Notes: generated by a model from the letters alone, not told the origin. DNA of 64,000 nucleotides from Laburnicola sp. R22_1 (GCA_014281115.1 JACONQ010000008.1:1736001-1800000), one strand, 5' to 3'. Positions 1 to 13,420 are shown, counted from the stretch's first letter. Made by a program: numbers and translations.

Positions 1-3000
1 TAAGTAGCTTACTAATTCTATTACAAATACGAGTGTTTACTTCTAGTTACTCTGTCTACAGCTTACGCACTTACTAATAACCCTACTAAAAAAAATTAGC
101 TTAAGTGTTCATAGCAAATACTAGAGGGAATAAAGCTAGGTAGGCAAATTAGTAATAAGGAACTAGTTAAGAGTAAATTAGGCTTACTATAGTAATTAAA
201 GGAGCACTGCTAATATTAGGAAGTTGTCTAGTATAGAACGCAGTCGCCCTTAAGAAAAAGGCGCTAACTGCTATTAATATACTAAAAGTAGAGACAACAA
301 CTTTAGATATAAGCTCCGCAGGCTTAATTATAATTACCCTTAGCTATACTAGAATTATAGTTAATATAGCCTCGGCCTATAGCAAAGAAAAGGGTAGGAA
401 GATAAGATATATAAGAAGTATAACTAGACACTAAGTGCTATTTAAAGTAATTACGCCTCTATTTATTAGTGCTTATATCTTTTATAAGAGTAGCTTAGTA
501 TAACTAATAAAACAAAATAGTATAGGCGATAGAAGTATTATTAGTAGGATTAGAATTAATCTTAAAGCTATCTATACCTTAAGCGAACTATATAAGGTAG
601 CCTAATAACAAATACTTAGTGTAAACGTTGCATAAGAGTCTTATAATCTTATAAATAGTGCCAAAGTTATATAGCTAATTTAAGAGGGTAATGACTAGGG
701 CACAAGTTAGTAAGCTAAAAGATAATTAGGGCAGGCATACGTATAATAGAATAGGAGTAGTTACAGGGCGTTATTAATAGGTAGTAGTAAGGGCCATTAT
801 AAGCCTTAGTCGCTTTTCTTATTATCACTATTATTATTATTACTAGTATTAGAGGCGTGGCTACTAAAGAAAAAGTCGACAGCAGCCATAATTAAGGAGA
901 AGGTTAAGACTGTTAGGCAGAAAAATTAGAATAGTAGGATAAAGAGGACAGCAAAAGGACACAAAGGACAGGTTATATACTTTAAGTGGCTATAAGGCTC
1001 TATTAGGTTATAATAGGTAAGGCGTATGCATAAACGCCGCTTCTAGACTAGTAATAAGTAGTAGTATCCTTTAAGGAAAGTGCGATTACGTTATTACTAG
1101 CAAGAAACTCTAAGGGCGGATTAGGCACTTATAGATAGTAATTAAAGAGCAAACAGCTTATAGGCGCAAATAGGAAGATATGATATTATAAAAAAAGAAG
1201 CAGAGTATAGTAGGGATAAGGGATATATTTAAGTACTAATAAGCTATCTAAAGCCTAAGCAGCCCTTAGGTAAAAAGGGACTTTTGCAGTTATTACTAGC
1301 AAGCTATAGGCTAGAACTACTACTCTTCTTCTACTCTTTTTTCTCCTTACACTTATTATAGAACTTATAAGCCTAAGTAACTCTAGCCCAAACTTAGAGA
1401 TCCTATAATAGCCTCTAGAAGAAGTCCCACTCTAGAGAGCGCTGTAACTTCTAGAAAACTTAAGTCTAGGCTTTATTCTCTAGATTAGTGTTATAGAAAG
1501 AAGAAGGACTATTAGGCTAATAGTCAAAGCGTGTCTAATGTCTTCTTAGAGCTCTTCCCCTTCCTTAGGATGTATAAATTACAGTTGCATAATAGGCAAG
1601 AGCTAGAAGTAGTGCTAAAACTATCTAAGAAGCTAATAGGCCTATCTCTATAGTAGCCTAGTAAGTAGGTACTCTAGACTAGTTAGGAGCATAGGTACGC
1701 GCAGTAGTGAAGCTTACGCAAGAAGAAGATTAGGAAGAAGCTAGACAAATAGTATCTAAGGGCAAAGCTAAAGGATGTAGAATTAGAGAGTTAGGGGTTA
1801 ACTAAGGTAGAAATTTAAGGTTATCGCTAATTGTAAGGCCCTTAAATATAGATGTCGCTCCTAGAGAGCTAAGTGTTACTTAGGTCTAAGCATTAAGGTT
1901 TATAACGCGTGCTTAACACATAGAAAAAGGATTAGAAGATAAAGAATAAAGGCCTATTTAATAGTTAACTTAAGAGGCATTTGGGATATACGCCTACAAA
2001 GAGAGAAATATTGTGGCATACCTAGAATAAAAGAGTATAGGGCGCTTTTATTATAGATATAGTAGGCTATATATACGCCGCCAAATAGCAGTTCTATATT
2101 ATTATTAGCGAATTAGAAACACTAACGCTGCGCTAGTAGGTACCTATTATAGGATAGAGTGTTATTGTCTATAATAGGGGAATGAGTAAAGTTAATACGT
2201 CCTTAGATAGTAGCAGCGAATAGGCTTGGCAGGTATATAGAATAAGGGCCTTTATTATTTAATAATTTAGACTATTAGGCCTAGTAGAATGCAACTCGCT
2301 TATCCTTAGTGTTACATTATCGCGCTTCCTAACTGTAGTAGAGAAAATAAAAAAGCAAGGCGTTAATTATAAGTTTATTAGGGTTATAGTCTAACTAAAG
2401 TATAAAATTATCTTAACTATTTACCTAGGGTTGCAAATCATAAGGCAGGTTATTATTATCGCTAACACTCTGCCTAAGGGCTGCAAAAACTTAGGCTATA
2501 ATATTAAAGCTAATTCGTACGTCTAAGAGAGGAATTACTTCCTAGGGGTTAGCCTAAGAGACTATTAGGGTGTAAGGGACTTACGCAGAGACAAGAAGGT
2601 AATAAATGCGCTAATAGAGGGCTTCTTAGGTACTAGCAGGAGGTTAAAACTACCAGAGCCTATACTATTATTGCCTTAATAAGGAGGCTTACCGCCGCCA
2701 CTACTGCTACTAGAACTAAGGCGGCCAGATGCGTAGGCGCCCAGGGTATAGTTAATCTAAAAATGGGGAGGCATAATAAGGCAGGCTAAGTAAAGGCTTA
2801 AGAATAGTTTAGGGTTTAGGAGGATAAGAAGCTAAACTATAGGAAAATTATAAGAGTGTAGAGAGTAAGTAGAATGGGCGGGTTAGTAATAAAAACAGGT
2901 GGGCGTTTATAGGCTATTATTTAAGATTATATAAAGCTAGGTAATTAGTAAAGCTTACTATTAGAGGCGGGCCTAACCTCTACTTACTAGCAGGAGGCGC

Positions 3001-4410
3001 TATAAAATATTTAGAGTGTTTTCTAGAAGGGTGTTTAGTATAAAGCTTAATAGGGCCAAGATTCTGTAGGTAGAAAGGTATGTGGTAGAATAAACTCTAC
3101 TACACAGGTTATGTGGTAAGCCGGTGCCTAATTAGCTCTTAAGAATTTAATAGGCGGTTTCTTTCTTCTAGTACACATAACTTAATTTATCTTTCTACTA
3201 AGTCTCAATTAGGACTAGATTCTCTTATAGTAGTAATTACTTCTATAAGCTACGTAGTAGTATATAACTACTAGCCTAAACTCTTACTTTATAAAAATAT
3301 CTATATTTTTCTAGTTTTTATTCTTAATAGTTGCAAGTATCTTACACCTAAACTAGTATAGGGCAATCTATATTATAAGACTTATTCTACCTTTAATTCT
3401 AAACTTCTACTTACTAATATCTATATTCTATAGTAGCTATCTACTTACTATATAGGTCCTTAGTATAGACTATATAGTTTTTAATATTAAGCGGTGTCTA
3501 GCTATTATATCTAGCCGTATTATACCTAGCTACATTATTATTTATATCTCCTAGGTAGAAACGTAACACTACACATCTAGTAGCAATAGTAATAGCGTCT
3601 TTAGGATAAGAGATAAATATAACAACCTTAAGGTCTTATATAACAATTAAATATATTATATAGTAGATAGATAAACACTTAATTTCTAGTTGCGGATTTT
3701 ATATTACGTGCGCGTAGGTAACCGCATATTACGTTATTAACTACCTCTAGCATAAGGGGCTAATTTGCACGTACTAACAAATAGTTATAATAAATAGTCT
3801 CTAGGCTAACCTATTTCTAAGCTGCTTTATCTTTTTTAATACGTTATTAGCACACTAATAGCTTTCCCTTATAGCATTATACTATATACTAAAAGGTCTG
3901 CAATATTTCTCTTCCTAATACTATAAAACTATAACTTTACTTATACTAATTTATTATCTATAGGCCGCGATATAACAATTTAAGTGTGGGGCTTAATTTA
4001 GATAGGGGAGATCTATATTATATTTTATAAAAGACTTTCCCTATTTTAAAAGTCTGTCAAAATGTCTAAATACGCTAATAGGGACTAGATTAAAAGAATA
4101 TCAGTCTCTATAATTAAAAAGCATTATAAATCCAATTAGTTTTTATTTATTTTAATTAATTCTTTCTCTCTTTTTACTTTTCTTTAATTTTTATTATATT
4201 ATTTATATATTATTTCTAATACTAATTAATTAATAGGCTGGTATTAATAAGATAACGCCCCTACTAATAAAATAGATAACGCTTTAGAGTGGTTTAAAAA
4301 ATAAAATTAATCTTTTTTTCTTACCCCCCTATAGTCTAGATTTAACTCCTATTAAAAACGTTTAGAGTTTATTAAAATATAGACTTTCTAAGCGTAAAAT
4401 AGGTAGTTTA
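1..4410. repeat. AT-rich RIP-degraded DNA, unidentified repeats
   Basis: There is no intact gene here. The sequence is rich in TpA and in TAG/TAA in every frame, as expected of repeats mutated by RIP. The stretch 1-3200 is less AT-rich than 3200-4400 and still contains coding-like remnants; the best is at about 1960-2680 on the plus strand and is listed separately. I recognise no terminal repeats or transposase motifs. The right edge is set by the start of the inverted repeat at 4411. Confidence 0.6.
1960..2680 (+). pseudogene. degenerate coding remnant, unrecognised
   Basis: One plus-strand frame stays readable over about 240 codons if in-frame TAG and TAA are treated as RIP-derived Trp/Gln codons. 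The stops sit where CAG, CAA or TGG would be expected, and the implied composition is protein-like, with hydrophobic and charged residues alternating and few low-complexity runs. I do not recognise the family. It is probably part of a multicopy repeat, because RIP acts on duplicated DNA. It could also be chance openness in an AT-rich region. Confidence 0.3.
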
Positions 4411-4424
4411 GAGCTAGGCTGGCA

Positions 4425-4560
4425 AATAGATATAGGTTAGGTTAGGGTTGGGTTCCCTTATATAAGACCCTAACCCTAACCTAACCTCTATCTATAGATT
4501 TTGTGCTAGTAATAGGTATAGGTTAGGTTAGGGTTATATAGGCTATAGATTAGGTTAGAG
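4425..4560. repeat. telomere-like TTAGGG/TTAGGTT tracts at a repeat end
   Basis: The stretch holds AGGTTAGGTTAGGGTT units in one orientation, a short spacer, then CCCTAACCCTAACCTAACC in the other, and later more forward units. These are interrupted telomere-type hexamers embedded in the terminal region of a repeat. They are not a chromosome end, because the same tracts occur at several interior positions of the window. Confidence 0.7.
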
Positions 4561-6552
4561 TTGCACAAACTAGGTTATATTAGGTCTAACGAATTATATT
4601 TTATATTAGCTATATGCAATTTTTATAGTAAATTACTATAAATAATACCCTTATTATTATACTAGCAATTATTACGTTTACTTATTATAGTAAAAGTATA
4701 GCTTTAGTGTTAAATATATATATTAAACCTAACTAAGCGCCTAGCTATTCTAAACGTAACTAAGCGCCTTAATATTTACCTAGTATCTATATATTTCTTA
4801 TAGTACCCATTTACTAGCTATATATTCTTAGCCTATGTAGTAACCTATTTTATATAAATAGCGTTAATATTAGTATCTAAAGGTGGTAGTATTTATTTTA
4901 TAGTAGGAGTAGAGTATTATAAAGAAATACCTTTAAATATTCTAATTAGAAAAGCCTTTATTACCTTTTAGAGAGTAGCTAGCACAGTAAACTAGAAGCG
5001 CAAATCTTTTTATTATTACTTTATACTATTTCCTTAATAAAGTAGCAAAATAGTATTTTTCTAAAAAGGGGCTCAATACTCTTTTAGTACTTTTAATTTC
5101 CTAAGGGTAATATCTATATATTATTAGAATAAATATATAATAAATAGCTATAATAATAATATACTACCTAGCTTCTAGTAGTGCTTTCTCTTTAGCGTAG
5201 TAGGTAGTATTTTGTAAGGCACCTTTTATATAGCTTTAATAGCTAGTAACTTCTTCTTTTTACTTAAGTTCTACTAGTAACTAGTTTAGAGTATCTAGAT
5301 AGTCTAGTATATATTATTATCTTAGAAATTAAGGTTATATAGTAGTTAAGGCTATAAAGTATTAAAAAAATAGCTAGGAGGATAGTAAGATAGAGTAGCT
5401 AAGTAGGCGGCAAAATAAGTAAAGAAAATACGCTAGTGTTATTAGCGCCTTGCTTATACGCATAGGCCCCTATAGCAGCTTTTATAATAATAATAATATT
5501 TTTATTATCTTTATAATACTAACTATAATTATTATATACTATTATTACACTTACTAATATACCTAGTAATTATAGCCTTTTATTACACTATATACTATTA
5601 TAAATAGGGCTTTATATCTAGAAGTAAAGAGATTAGCACTATTCTTTTATATTATAAATAAGATAGCTCTTAGAAAGGTTGTTCTACTAACTATAAAGTA
5701 CTATTTAAAGGTGCACTTAGTAATAGCGCCTATACTATTATATAGAGATTTTGTAATACACTCTATAGTAAAGAAAACAAGATACTAAACTCTACTAAAT
5801 TAGCTAATTAAGATATATAATATTAGCTTAAAAGAAGCTTTATAATAATAAGGACTACTAGCTACTCTCTAAAGTATAAAAGCATTAATAAGCTTACGTA
5901 AAAGAAGAAGAGCTTATATAGTCCTACTTTAAGAATTAAAAAAGTAATATATTATTATATTCTATTATTATATACTAGTTAATTAATAAAAAGTAGGCAA
6001 CTAATTAGAGGCTAAACTAATAGCTATATATAAGAAGTAGAATAAGATTAAGAATAAAGTTACTTTAAGGACTTGCTAAGCAGCTTTAGCTAAGTGTAGA
6101 ATTGTCGCTATTAAGAGGAAAGGCCCTTTTATACTATAGAGTTGCGCAAGTAAATAAATCTTTAGTTATAGTAGTATATATAAGAAGCTCTTATATAATA
6201 TATATAAGGTAGGCCTAAAGAAACTTAAGGCTAATAGCTTTAAAAGTAAGGCTAATAAGAAAAAGTAGAAGGACTTCTATAATAGTATAGGCAATATAGA
6301 TCTAACTACTAAAGAGCTAGTAATAATTACTAATAAGAAATAGTTATATGTTTATTATACTTATTTATTATATACCTTCACTAATAATTATTAGTTACTA
6401 CAAGTCTAGTCCTTCTACTAACCTTATTAACTATAGTAAGAGTAGTATACTTAATAGTAATAATATATATATTAAGGGAATAATCATAAAATGTGTAAAA
6501 AGAAATTAAGGATAATAAAAAGAAGCTTAAGACTTATTTCTAGAAGCTGCTA

Positions 6553-6741
6553 GATAAGTACAACTTTAATATTATAGATAAGAATATAGACTTTAAGAGT
6601 TTCTTAGACTTTAGAGGCTTAGGTACTAAGGAGGATTTAAATAATAAAGGGGGCTTAGGTGCTAAGGGGGTTTTAGATAATAAGGGGGTTTTGGATAATA
6701 AGGGAGGCTTAGGTGCTAAAGGAGTTTTAGACAATAATTAG
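6553..6741 (+). pseudogene. remnant of LDNKG-repeat reading frame, copy 1
   Basis: The plus strand encodes a run of short units resembling L-D-N-K-G-G or L-G-A-K-G-V, produced by a 15-bp minisatellite, ending at a TAG after LDNN. It is the counterpart of the longer minus-strand ORF at 32,953-33,228. The upstream frame (about 6500-6600) is broken by stops. No known family recognised. Confidence 0.45.
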
Positions 6742-7210
6742 CGGATAGGATAAGATAAGCTAAAGTTATAGTTTTGCTATAGCTAATTATTATAGCTAAT
6801 AATTATATACTAGTTACTAAAAATACTACCTATAGTAGTATAGTAATAAGCTAGTTGCTACCTAAAACTAACTTTGCAATAAAGGACTATATACTAGTTT
6901 AGATCTAAAACTAACTTATTATTATCATGCTATACGCTGTTCGCTATTTCTTGCTAATCTTAATATTAGTTAAATACTACTATATTATAGAATTTAGTTT
7001 ATTCTATTTTTTTCTTAAACTACTATTCTCTTAAACAACTATTTAACTAGTTATTATATCTTTTTATAACACTAATATTCTTAAGCACTATATTAAGTGC
7101 TATACCTATCCTAGAAATTAATATATAGCCCTATATTAATAAATTAGTTACCCTACTACTAAATACTTTTTATAGATATAAAACTCTAGCCCTATAGGCT
7201 AATAAGTTAG

Positions 7211-8150
7211 AAAGTCGAATAATTTATTTTATTTAACGTCCCCCTTTAGACTTTTAAATGTTAGAGATAGATAAAAAGATATTTGCTATATAAGACGCGT
7301 AGTAATCTAATACTTAATAGGCTAAAGATAAATAAACCTATAACTTATACTAAAACTCTTACTTTTATATAGGTATTATTTAGACTATATTTTAGAAGGG
7401 CGTAAAGTACCCCTCTAGTTATCTATATATATTCTATTTTAACTATAGCTATACACTATAACACCTAAGCGTTAACTCTACTAGTATCTAGCTAATTAGT
7501 ACTAAGTACCTTATTAACTATATAAGGTTCTAAGTATATACGTAGTAGAATAAGTCTATTTATAAAAGAACTTTTACTACTTAATATAAAAAAGTAGATA
7601 GCTATTTTATATCCCACATACTTTTCATAGGTATTTAAAACAAAACTTATATAAGTAGTAATTAATAATAACTAGTCCTTCTAAATAGTAGAGTAACTAT
7701 CCTTTTAACACTTTCTTTATTTCTTTAGGCCTAATACTATAATAACTAGCTACTATAGATTCTACTAGATATTCCTAAATAAATTTAATGCTACTAAGGT
7801 AGCTATTCTTAGTAATATTAGTAGGGTAACTAAACTCTTTATCTTGCTTAACACGTAGTCTATAGCTAATTACCTTAGCTTTTTAGCTATTAATAGTTAC
7901 TATATTAATAATACTTAGTAGCTTAAAGAGAAGCTGCTTAACTTTATACTAATATATAGTAGCTATACTAGAGTATTAATAGTATTAGAGCTACTATAGG
8001 TCCTTAAGAATATAGGAACGGTGTAAAAGCTCCTAGTAATTATATATAATAATGCTAGTAATAATAGCACTCTAGCTTAGAGTATCTAGCATAGACTATT
8101 AGAGAAAGACATTACTTAGAACTAAAAAGAGAACATAATTTTATATTTTG
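7211..8150. repeat. RIP-degraded DNA; 7790-8185 repeats inverted at 23,370-23,770
   Basis: No gene. The right half (about 7790-8185) matches 23,370-23,770 in inverted orientation, including the stretch around CTATAAGGTTAATAATATAAG in the second copy. On the 23.4-kb copy one frame reads through with stops at likely Gln/Trp codons, so this was probably a coding part of a transposon. Class unknown. Confidence 0.55.
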
Positions 8151-8159
8151 CTTATATTA

Positions 8160-8400
8160 TTAACCTTATAGTTTAAGATACTATGGTACAGCAATGTGGC
8201 TTTACCATGTTTTGCATATGGATTTTTTTAGTTAGAGTGGACGCGCTAAGCTCGCTAAGCCCGCTTAGCTCGCTTATAACGCGCTCACCCCTTTTTATTA
8301 ATATTTTAAAACGCTTTTCTATGTATATAATAGTAGGAGAGATATCTGCCATTATTATAATATTTTTATTAGAAGCCTCTTAGTGATAAAAAAATTACTA
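8160..8400 (+). repeat. MITE-like repeat family C, copy 1
   Basis: This segment contains CGCTTATAACGCGCT, a poly-T/AT core and CTTAGT(G/C)(A/G)TAAAAAAAT. Related copies lie at 28,540-28,680 (same strand), 28,935-29,155 (inverted) and 35,406-35,550 (inverted). The last is an insertion relative to the empty site in the 4.8-kb repeat arm, which shows that the unit transposes. The ORF at 8183-8383 is a by-product of relatively low RIP damage; I do not consider it a gene. Confidence 0.6.
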
Positions 8401-8439
8401 CTATATAATTAATAATTTTTTTAATAATATTTCTCGCTA

Positions 8440-8605
8440 TAAAATATTAATAATAAATTTCTAATTATTTTATATATATTTTGTTACTACTACTATATAC
8501 TAGGTACTAGGTTTTAGTGCCTTCTATTTTGCTTCTCTCTCTATATAGTATAGATTTAATCTTAGTTAGAATCTTAATATAATAAAGATCTTTAACACTA
8601 GAGCG
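8440..8605 (-). repeat. repeat family B, inverted copy
   Basis: This matches, in reverse, the segments at about 22,000-22,160 and 24,515-24,740. Those share the stretch GATTCTAACTAAGGT and the later ACCTAGTATATAGTAGTAGT. Copies are about 160-220 bp and carry no obvious coding capacity. Confidence 0.55.
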
Positions 8606-8688
8606 TAAAAAACTAACTAGATTTTTTTTAGCTAACTATATTTTTATGTAATATTAGAGCTAAAAATCCACTTTAATAGTAAAACACT

Positions 8689-8853
8689 TGTCAGATTAGA
8701 GCCGTGTTGCCAAACAAGGGCACGTGGTCGGCTCCACCCTCTAAATTAGACCTGGAGCCAACAAGTCACAGAACACACACAATATAACTGTTTATCCATC
8801 TTATCTATTAGACCCCCCATCTTAATAAGCTCAAATAGTGCTTAAATCTAACA
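8689..8853 (+). repeat. 5' LTR of copia element
   Basis: It is 165 bp, begins TGTCAGATTAG and ends AAATCTAACA. It differs from the 3' LTR at seven positions by eye. All are transitions, and six of them are in CpA/TpG context, as expected for light RIP after insertion. Confidence 0.93.
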
Positions 8854-8894
8854 ATTAAGAGTCTCACTGCCTTAATTAACTCTAAGAAAAGACA

Positions 8895-9113
8895 ATGTCG
8901 CTATTAACGCTCCGCGACTCAACGATTGTGTTAACCAATTACACTAACTATACACTATGGCTACTGCAGCTAAAAGCGCGATGTGAGCCAATAGATATAT
9001 GGCCCATTATTAATCCAGATGGAGCCAAACTCCCACGCGAAAAGCTGACACCGCTGTTACCGCTAGAAATAGCGAGTTACCAGCCAATTATCCGCGTAAA
9101 CAATAACAATTAA
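8895..9113 (+). pseudogene. copia Gag N-terminus, truncated by stop
   Basis: A 72-codon open stretch starts at the ATG 42 bp downstream of the 5' LTR. It carries the copia Gag N-terminal pattern: a Trp-containing segment (YTLWLLQLKARCE) followed by IDIWPIINPDG, a typical W-x-I-x2-PDG-like motif. The frame then meets a TAA. Remnants of the same polyprotein continue downstream with further stops. It would have encoded the capsid part of Gag-Pol. Confidence 0.8.
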
Positions 9114-10619
9114 CAAAACCCTCCAATACGCCTATTAGAGCTATCAAATTCAGGCCTTAAGGAATATAAGGAGGACATTAAGTTCTATAAAATATAGCTT
9201 AAGGACTACAAGATTAAGGATAAGGAATACTAAGAGGAGAGAATAAGTCTTAAAAAAGTAATTATCTATATCTAATTAACTGTGTCGCAACACCTACAAC
9301 GTAACTGCTGCAAGCCTAAAGAGCAGATCTAGCAATAAATTAAATCTCTAACGTAGATAGTAGGCGTTAATAAGGAAGACGAGCAAAATAAGGCGAGAGC
9401 GCGATACCTATAGGCTCTTAAGCCGATGAGACAACCCTTAAACTGGGATATCTAGCTAACTAAGTATGATTAGGCAGCTACAAAAGCAGAGACGAATAAT
9501 GTCGCTAAAGTACAATTAATCTATAATACTATAAAGGACTTCCTAACTGCGATTATAAAGGCGGCCCCCACCTAGGGCATATCCTTCTAAGAAACTAGAC
9601 GCTAAGACGCAGATATAACAAGGAAGGAGATAATAAAACACTTCTAAGAATATATAGCAATACTCCACCTAATTAAGGGCAAACAGCATAGGGGCGCCTT
9701 TGCTGCTAGTAAGCCATCTCTCGCTACTAGTGGTGCATCCACCCTAGGCACTAATAGGGACGCCTCTTACGCTGCCAAAGACGCGCCATCTTCCACAAAT
9801 AACTAACATAGATAGGGGAGACCTTAACAAAAACAATCCTTTAGTTAAAGTACTATATCTAAGCAGTTCTTAATAGAGGATACAACAGTAGTTAAAGGCA
9901 GAAAATGCCCTGCTTGTGGACAAAGGTATAGTCTAAAAGACTACTTCTACGCATATCTAGAACATGCACTAGAGTGGTTTAGGCCACAACCTGGCTTTAC
10001 AGACATGGTACAATATAGAATTAGAAATAATTTAGATCTATAAGAGGAAATAAGAAAGGTAAAGAGACCAAGGTCTTAAACCCTACGAATTAAGAACTCA
10101 CATACCCCTACTCCTAAGATTAATAATAATTGACTAGATAGACGGAAAATTTCCACTATCTAAGCTAGCTTTAATGCGATATTATATTAATCCGATTCTA
10201 TAAGCTACCTACTATAATACTCCTTAATCCTTAATTTAGGCAGCCATATTGCAAACGACCTTAATCGATTTGTCTTATTTCGCCCTCTATTGCCTAGAGA
10301 CTTTATATAGGCTGGAAATACACAAATATAGGTTAAAGGATATGGCACGGTTCACCTTAAACTAAAGGGCCTAGCTAGACGGCGGATACTACGCCTTAAC
10401 AATGTGGCCTATTGCCTAGACCTTCTATGCAACCTAGTGTCTTTTAGGATACTACGGCGTTAAGGGCTATAGTGGGATACCAAATTAGAACCTACAAGCC
10501 TAAAGCGAGTAGACAACACAGTTATTGCTAAGCTGCAAGAGCTCTACAACTAATAGGTTCTAGAATACTAACTAGAACTAATAGAACAGGCAACCTTCCA
10601 CACCCACAGAATTACCTCA

Positions 10620-11330
10620 CGCACTAAGAGATCCCCGCAAAAGGCAGACGCACTGCGATAGCATAAGCAACTAGGGCATTTAGGCCCTAGTGCTCTTAAG
10701 CACCTAGTGCAGCAATCTGAGGGGGTGCGGATCAAAGGCATCACCATAGTACAGTGCGACGCCTGCAGACGAGCTAAATCTAAGAGGTTAATTTGCTAAA
10801 CACCACGACTAATTAATAAAGGACTAGGAGAACAAGTCGCAATAGACTTCCACAGCTACAAGGATAGCAGCTTAACAAAAGAGAAGAGCCAAATGCTAAT
10901 CACCAATTAATACTTAGAACTAATGTGGGATTTCTACTTTAAGGACAATCGCACAGCTCGATCTATTATCCAAACTTTGGCCACTTTTATAAAGTTTATA
11001 AAGAACTAATTTAACCTTATAGTTAAGGTAATTAAAGCGGACAATAAAATATTCATAGTTAAACAAGAAGTTAATCGATAGTGCACAGCCCAGGGGATTA
11101 CAATTAAGCCTTTAGCACCTAACACATAAGTATAGAATGGGGGAGCTAAACGCTTAGGGGGTGTAATAAAAGACAAAGCCTAGGCAATGCGACTTAATGC
11201 CAACCTACTATAGGAGATGTGGCCAGAGATTACCTAGTTAGCTGTCTACCTCTATAATCGAACGCCAAACTATGCGAATCACTAGAGAACACCATACAAA
11301 GTCTTCTTTATAATAGTGGCCTTCTAGAAT
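10620..11330 (+). pseudogene. copia GAG-pre-integrase and integrase remnant
   Basis: The segment reads HKQLGHLGPSALKHL (GAG-pre-integrase H-x-R/Q-L-G-H), then a CDAC zinc-binding motif, then an integrase core beginning VAIDFHSYKD, where the Asp is the first catalytic residue of the rve fold. Further on an NGGAKR segment replaces the usual NGGAER, so the catalytic Glu reads Lys. Several TAG/TAA codons interrupt the frame. Inactive. Confidence 0.75.
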
Positions 11331-12339
11331 AGAGTAGTTACAGCACTATAAAAGCCAAATTAAACCTATCTTAAGGTATATAGGTGCAAAGCTTTTGCAA
11401 TAATAGATAATACCCACTATGGCAAGAGTAGGCTATAACGTCTTAACCTAAAGGCGTAGATTAGATATCTAGTAGGATACTAATCCTCTAACATCTTTTA
11501 GATATGGATACCCTCGCTTAGGAAAGTAATTAGCACCTAGAACGTAATATTTAACGAAGACAGCATCTTTAGCGGAAAGACAGAGGACCTTATAGATAAC
11601 CTTATGTACAATACCCTTAAAGAGATCGCTGTATAGGTCTGATCGGTTAAACTACTATCCATAGCTAAACTAACTAAATCAGAGACAGAGTTGTTCTATA
11701 AAGATAAGACGATTTAAGATAACCCGCAGGATAAAGACTAGCCTAGATATTAACAAGGCAGAAAAGTGGACTATACTTATCCCACTCCGCTAATTACACT
11801 ACTACTAGTGACACTCCTTGCACAATTACTAGTAGAGGAAGATAAAGGGAAAGACCACTAACTCTTATTATTAATAACATGCCTATAGGCCGCAGCATTT
11901 ATAGCCAGCACCAAAGCGGCAAACGCAGGGAACTTTAATAGGAAAACATTAGATAAGGCGCGGTTAAAAAGATTGCTCTCTAAAGGATTAAAGCTACACA
12001 GGAGCCAGTTGCCTATACTATCTTCCTAACGCAATAAGCTTAAAGAACATTCACTATGCGATATGTTTAAGGAAGCTAAGAAACAGCACCTGAACAGTTA
12101 CTAGGATATAAGATCCTGAACTAAGATACTAGCTAAAACAATTAAGCTGACTAAAGAATAGATCCTTGACTATATGTGGGTATACACCTATAAGTTTAAT
12201 AAATATTACTAACTTAAGAAGTGCAAAGCACGCCTCGTCATTTGTGGCGATTAATAGAGAAATATCACGTCACAAGATACATATGCAGCAATATTGGCTG
12301 GACGATTATTTCGCATACTTATGGCGATTGCGGCGCGAT

Positions 12340-12650
12340 TTAACCTAGAGCTCCTTTAATATAACGTTACGAATGCCTTTGTTCACGCAAAGATTAACTA
12401 AGATATATACATAAGAATGCCACGAGGCTACAATAAACCTGGGACAATCCTAAAGCTCAACAAGGCGCTATACAGACTCTGGATCTCACCACTACTCTGG
12501 CAGAGAGAGTTTACTTTAACACTGCGAGGCTTAGGCTTTATTAGTATACTCTATAAACCTTGCTGTATAATTAAACAAGGCGTAATTATCTTCTTCTATA
12601 TAGATAATATTATTATTGCCTATAAACAGGAGAACAAACCCTAGGCTAAG
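12340..12650 (+). pseudogene. copia reverse transcriptase core remnant
   Basis: The sequence encodes a typical copia RT block: NAFVHAKIN, then MPRGYNKPG, LNKALYRL and an FFYIDNIIIAY box. The box corresponds to the catalytic YVDD motif with the second Asp replaced by Asn. A 75-codon open frame runs from 12,417 to 12,644. The Asp-to-Asn change is a G-to-A transition. Flanking parts contain stops. Confidence 0.8.
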
Positions 12651-13164
12651 CTAGTTATTAAGCAGCTACAAGAAAAGTACACCCTTATAGGAGGAAAAGA
12701 TCTCTAATGGTTCCTAGGAGTTAAGATTCTTAGGAACCGCCTATAATAAAAGATCTGGCTCTCACAAGCGTTATATGTTAACAAGATTGCCAGGCTAGTT
12801 AATAACTAAAGCCTTAGGCATAATACCCTAATAAGTAGCATTAAGCTTACTCCACAATTAGGCTTTGCTAGTCTATCTAAGATTAATAGATACTAACGCA
12901 AGATTAGATTAATCCTATTCGCCGCAGTTACCACCCAACCAGACACTGCTTTCGCGTCCTCCTAATTAGCACGATTTCTTACTAACCCTAGCAGCCAACA
13001 TTAAGATGCCGCCGATTGAGTCCTACTATACCTCTAAGAAACACACACAAGGGCGTTATAGCTAGGTAGAAAAGATAGTTTTGAGGTAGTAAGCAATGCC
13101 TTGTTTGCGGACAATACACTAGACTAAAAGAGTTTTTAAGGATATATTATTAAACTGTTTAGTA

Positions 13165-13420
13165 GGCTAATTATGTGGAAAGCAAGCAAGTAAGATACTA
13201 TTACCACATCTACTACTAAAGCCGAGCTACTAGCCCTGTCACAGGTAGCTAAGAAGGCACTGTTTACATCACGCCTGCTTAATAAGCTTTAGGTTAAGCT
13301 CGCGGATCAAACAATTACTATTAAATGCGACAACTGGCAGACAATATAGCTTGTCGCTAAGGAAACTGCGTAGCTCAATACTAAACTCCGCTATGTGGAT
13401 ATTTATAACTATTAGTTAAG
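13165..13420 (+). pseudogene. copia RNase H remnant
   Basis: The region encodes the end of the copia RNase H: a WKASK segment, TTSTTKAELLALSQ (the conserved S-T-x-E-A/AEL motif), and later ITIKCDNWQT with the expected Asp. It lies 260-510 bp before the 3' LTR, the normal position for copia. TAG codons interrupt the frame. Confidence 0.7.

Larger units (their letters stand above)
4411..7210 (+). repeat. inverted repeat arm 1 (2.8 kb element, truncated)
   Basis: This block recurs in reverse orientation at about 32,470-39,690. It begins with AGGCTGGCAAATAGATATAG followed by TTAGGTTAGGGTT telomere-like units, the same terminus that closes the other copy at about 39,690. By eye the copies align over 4411-5480, 5480-6750 and 6735-7210. 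They differ mainly by C/T and G/A transitions and by insertions found only in the second copy. Copy 1 lacks those insertions, so it serves as the empty-site reference. Confidence 0.75.

Noticed and set aside
4425..4560. Possible chromosome end or telomere
   Set aside because: The hexamers are interrupted, occur in both orientations and recur at interior sites as part of transposon ends.
8183..8383. 66-codon ORF in repeat family C
   Set aside because: Other family C copies do not keep this frame open; it reflects a less mutated repeat copy.
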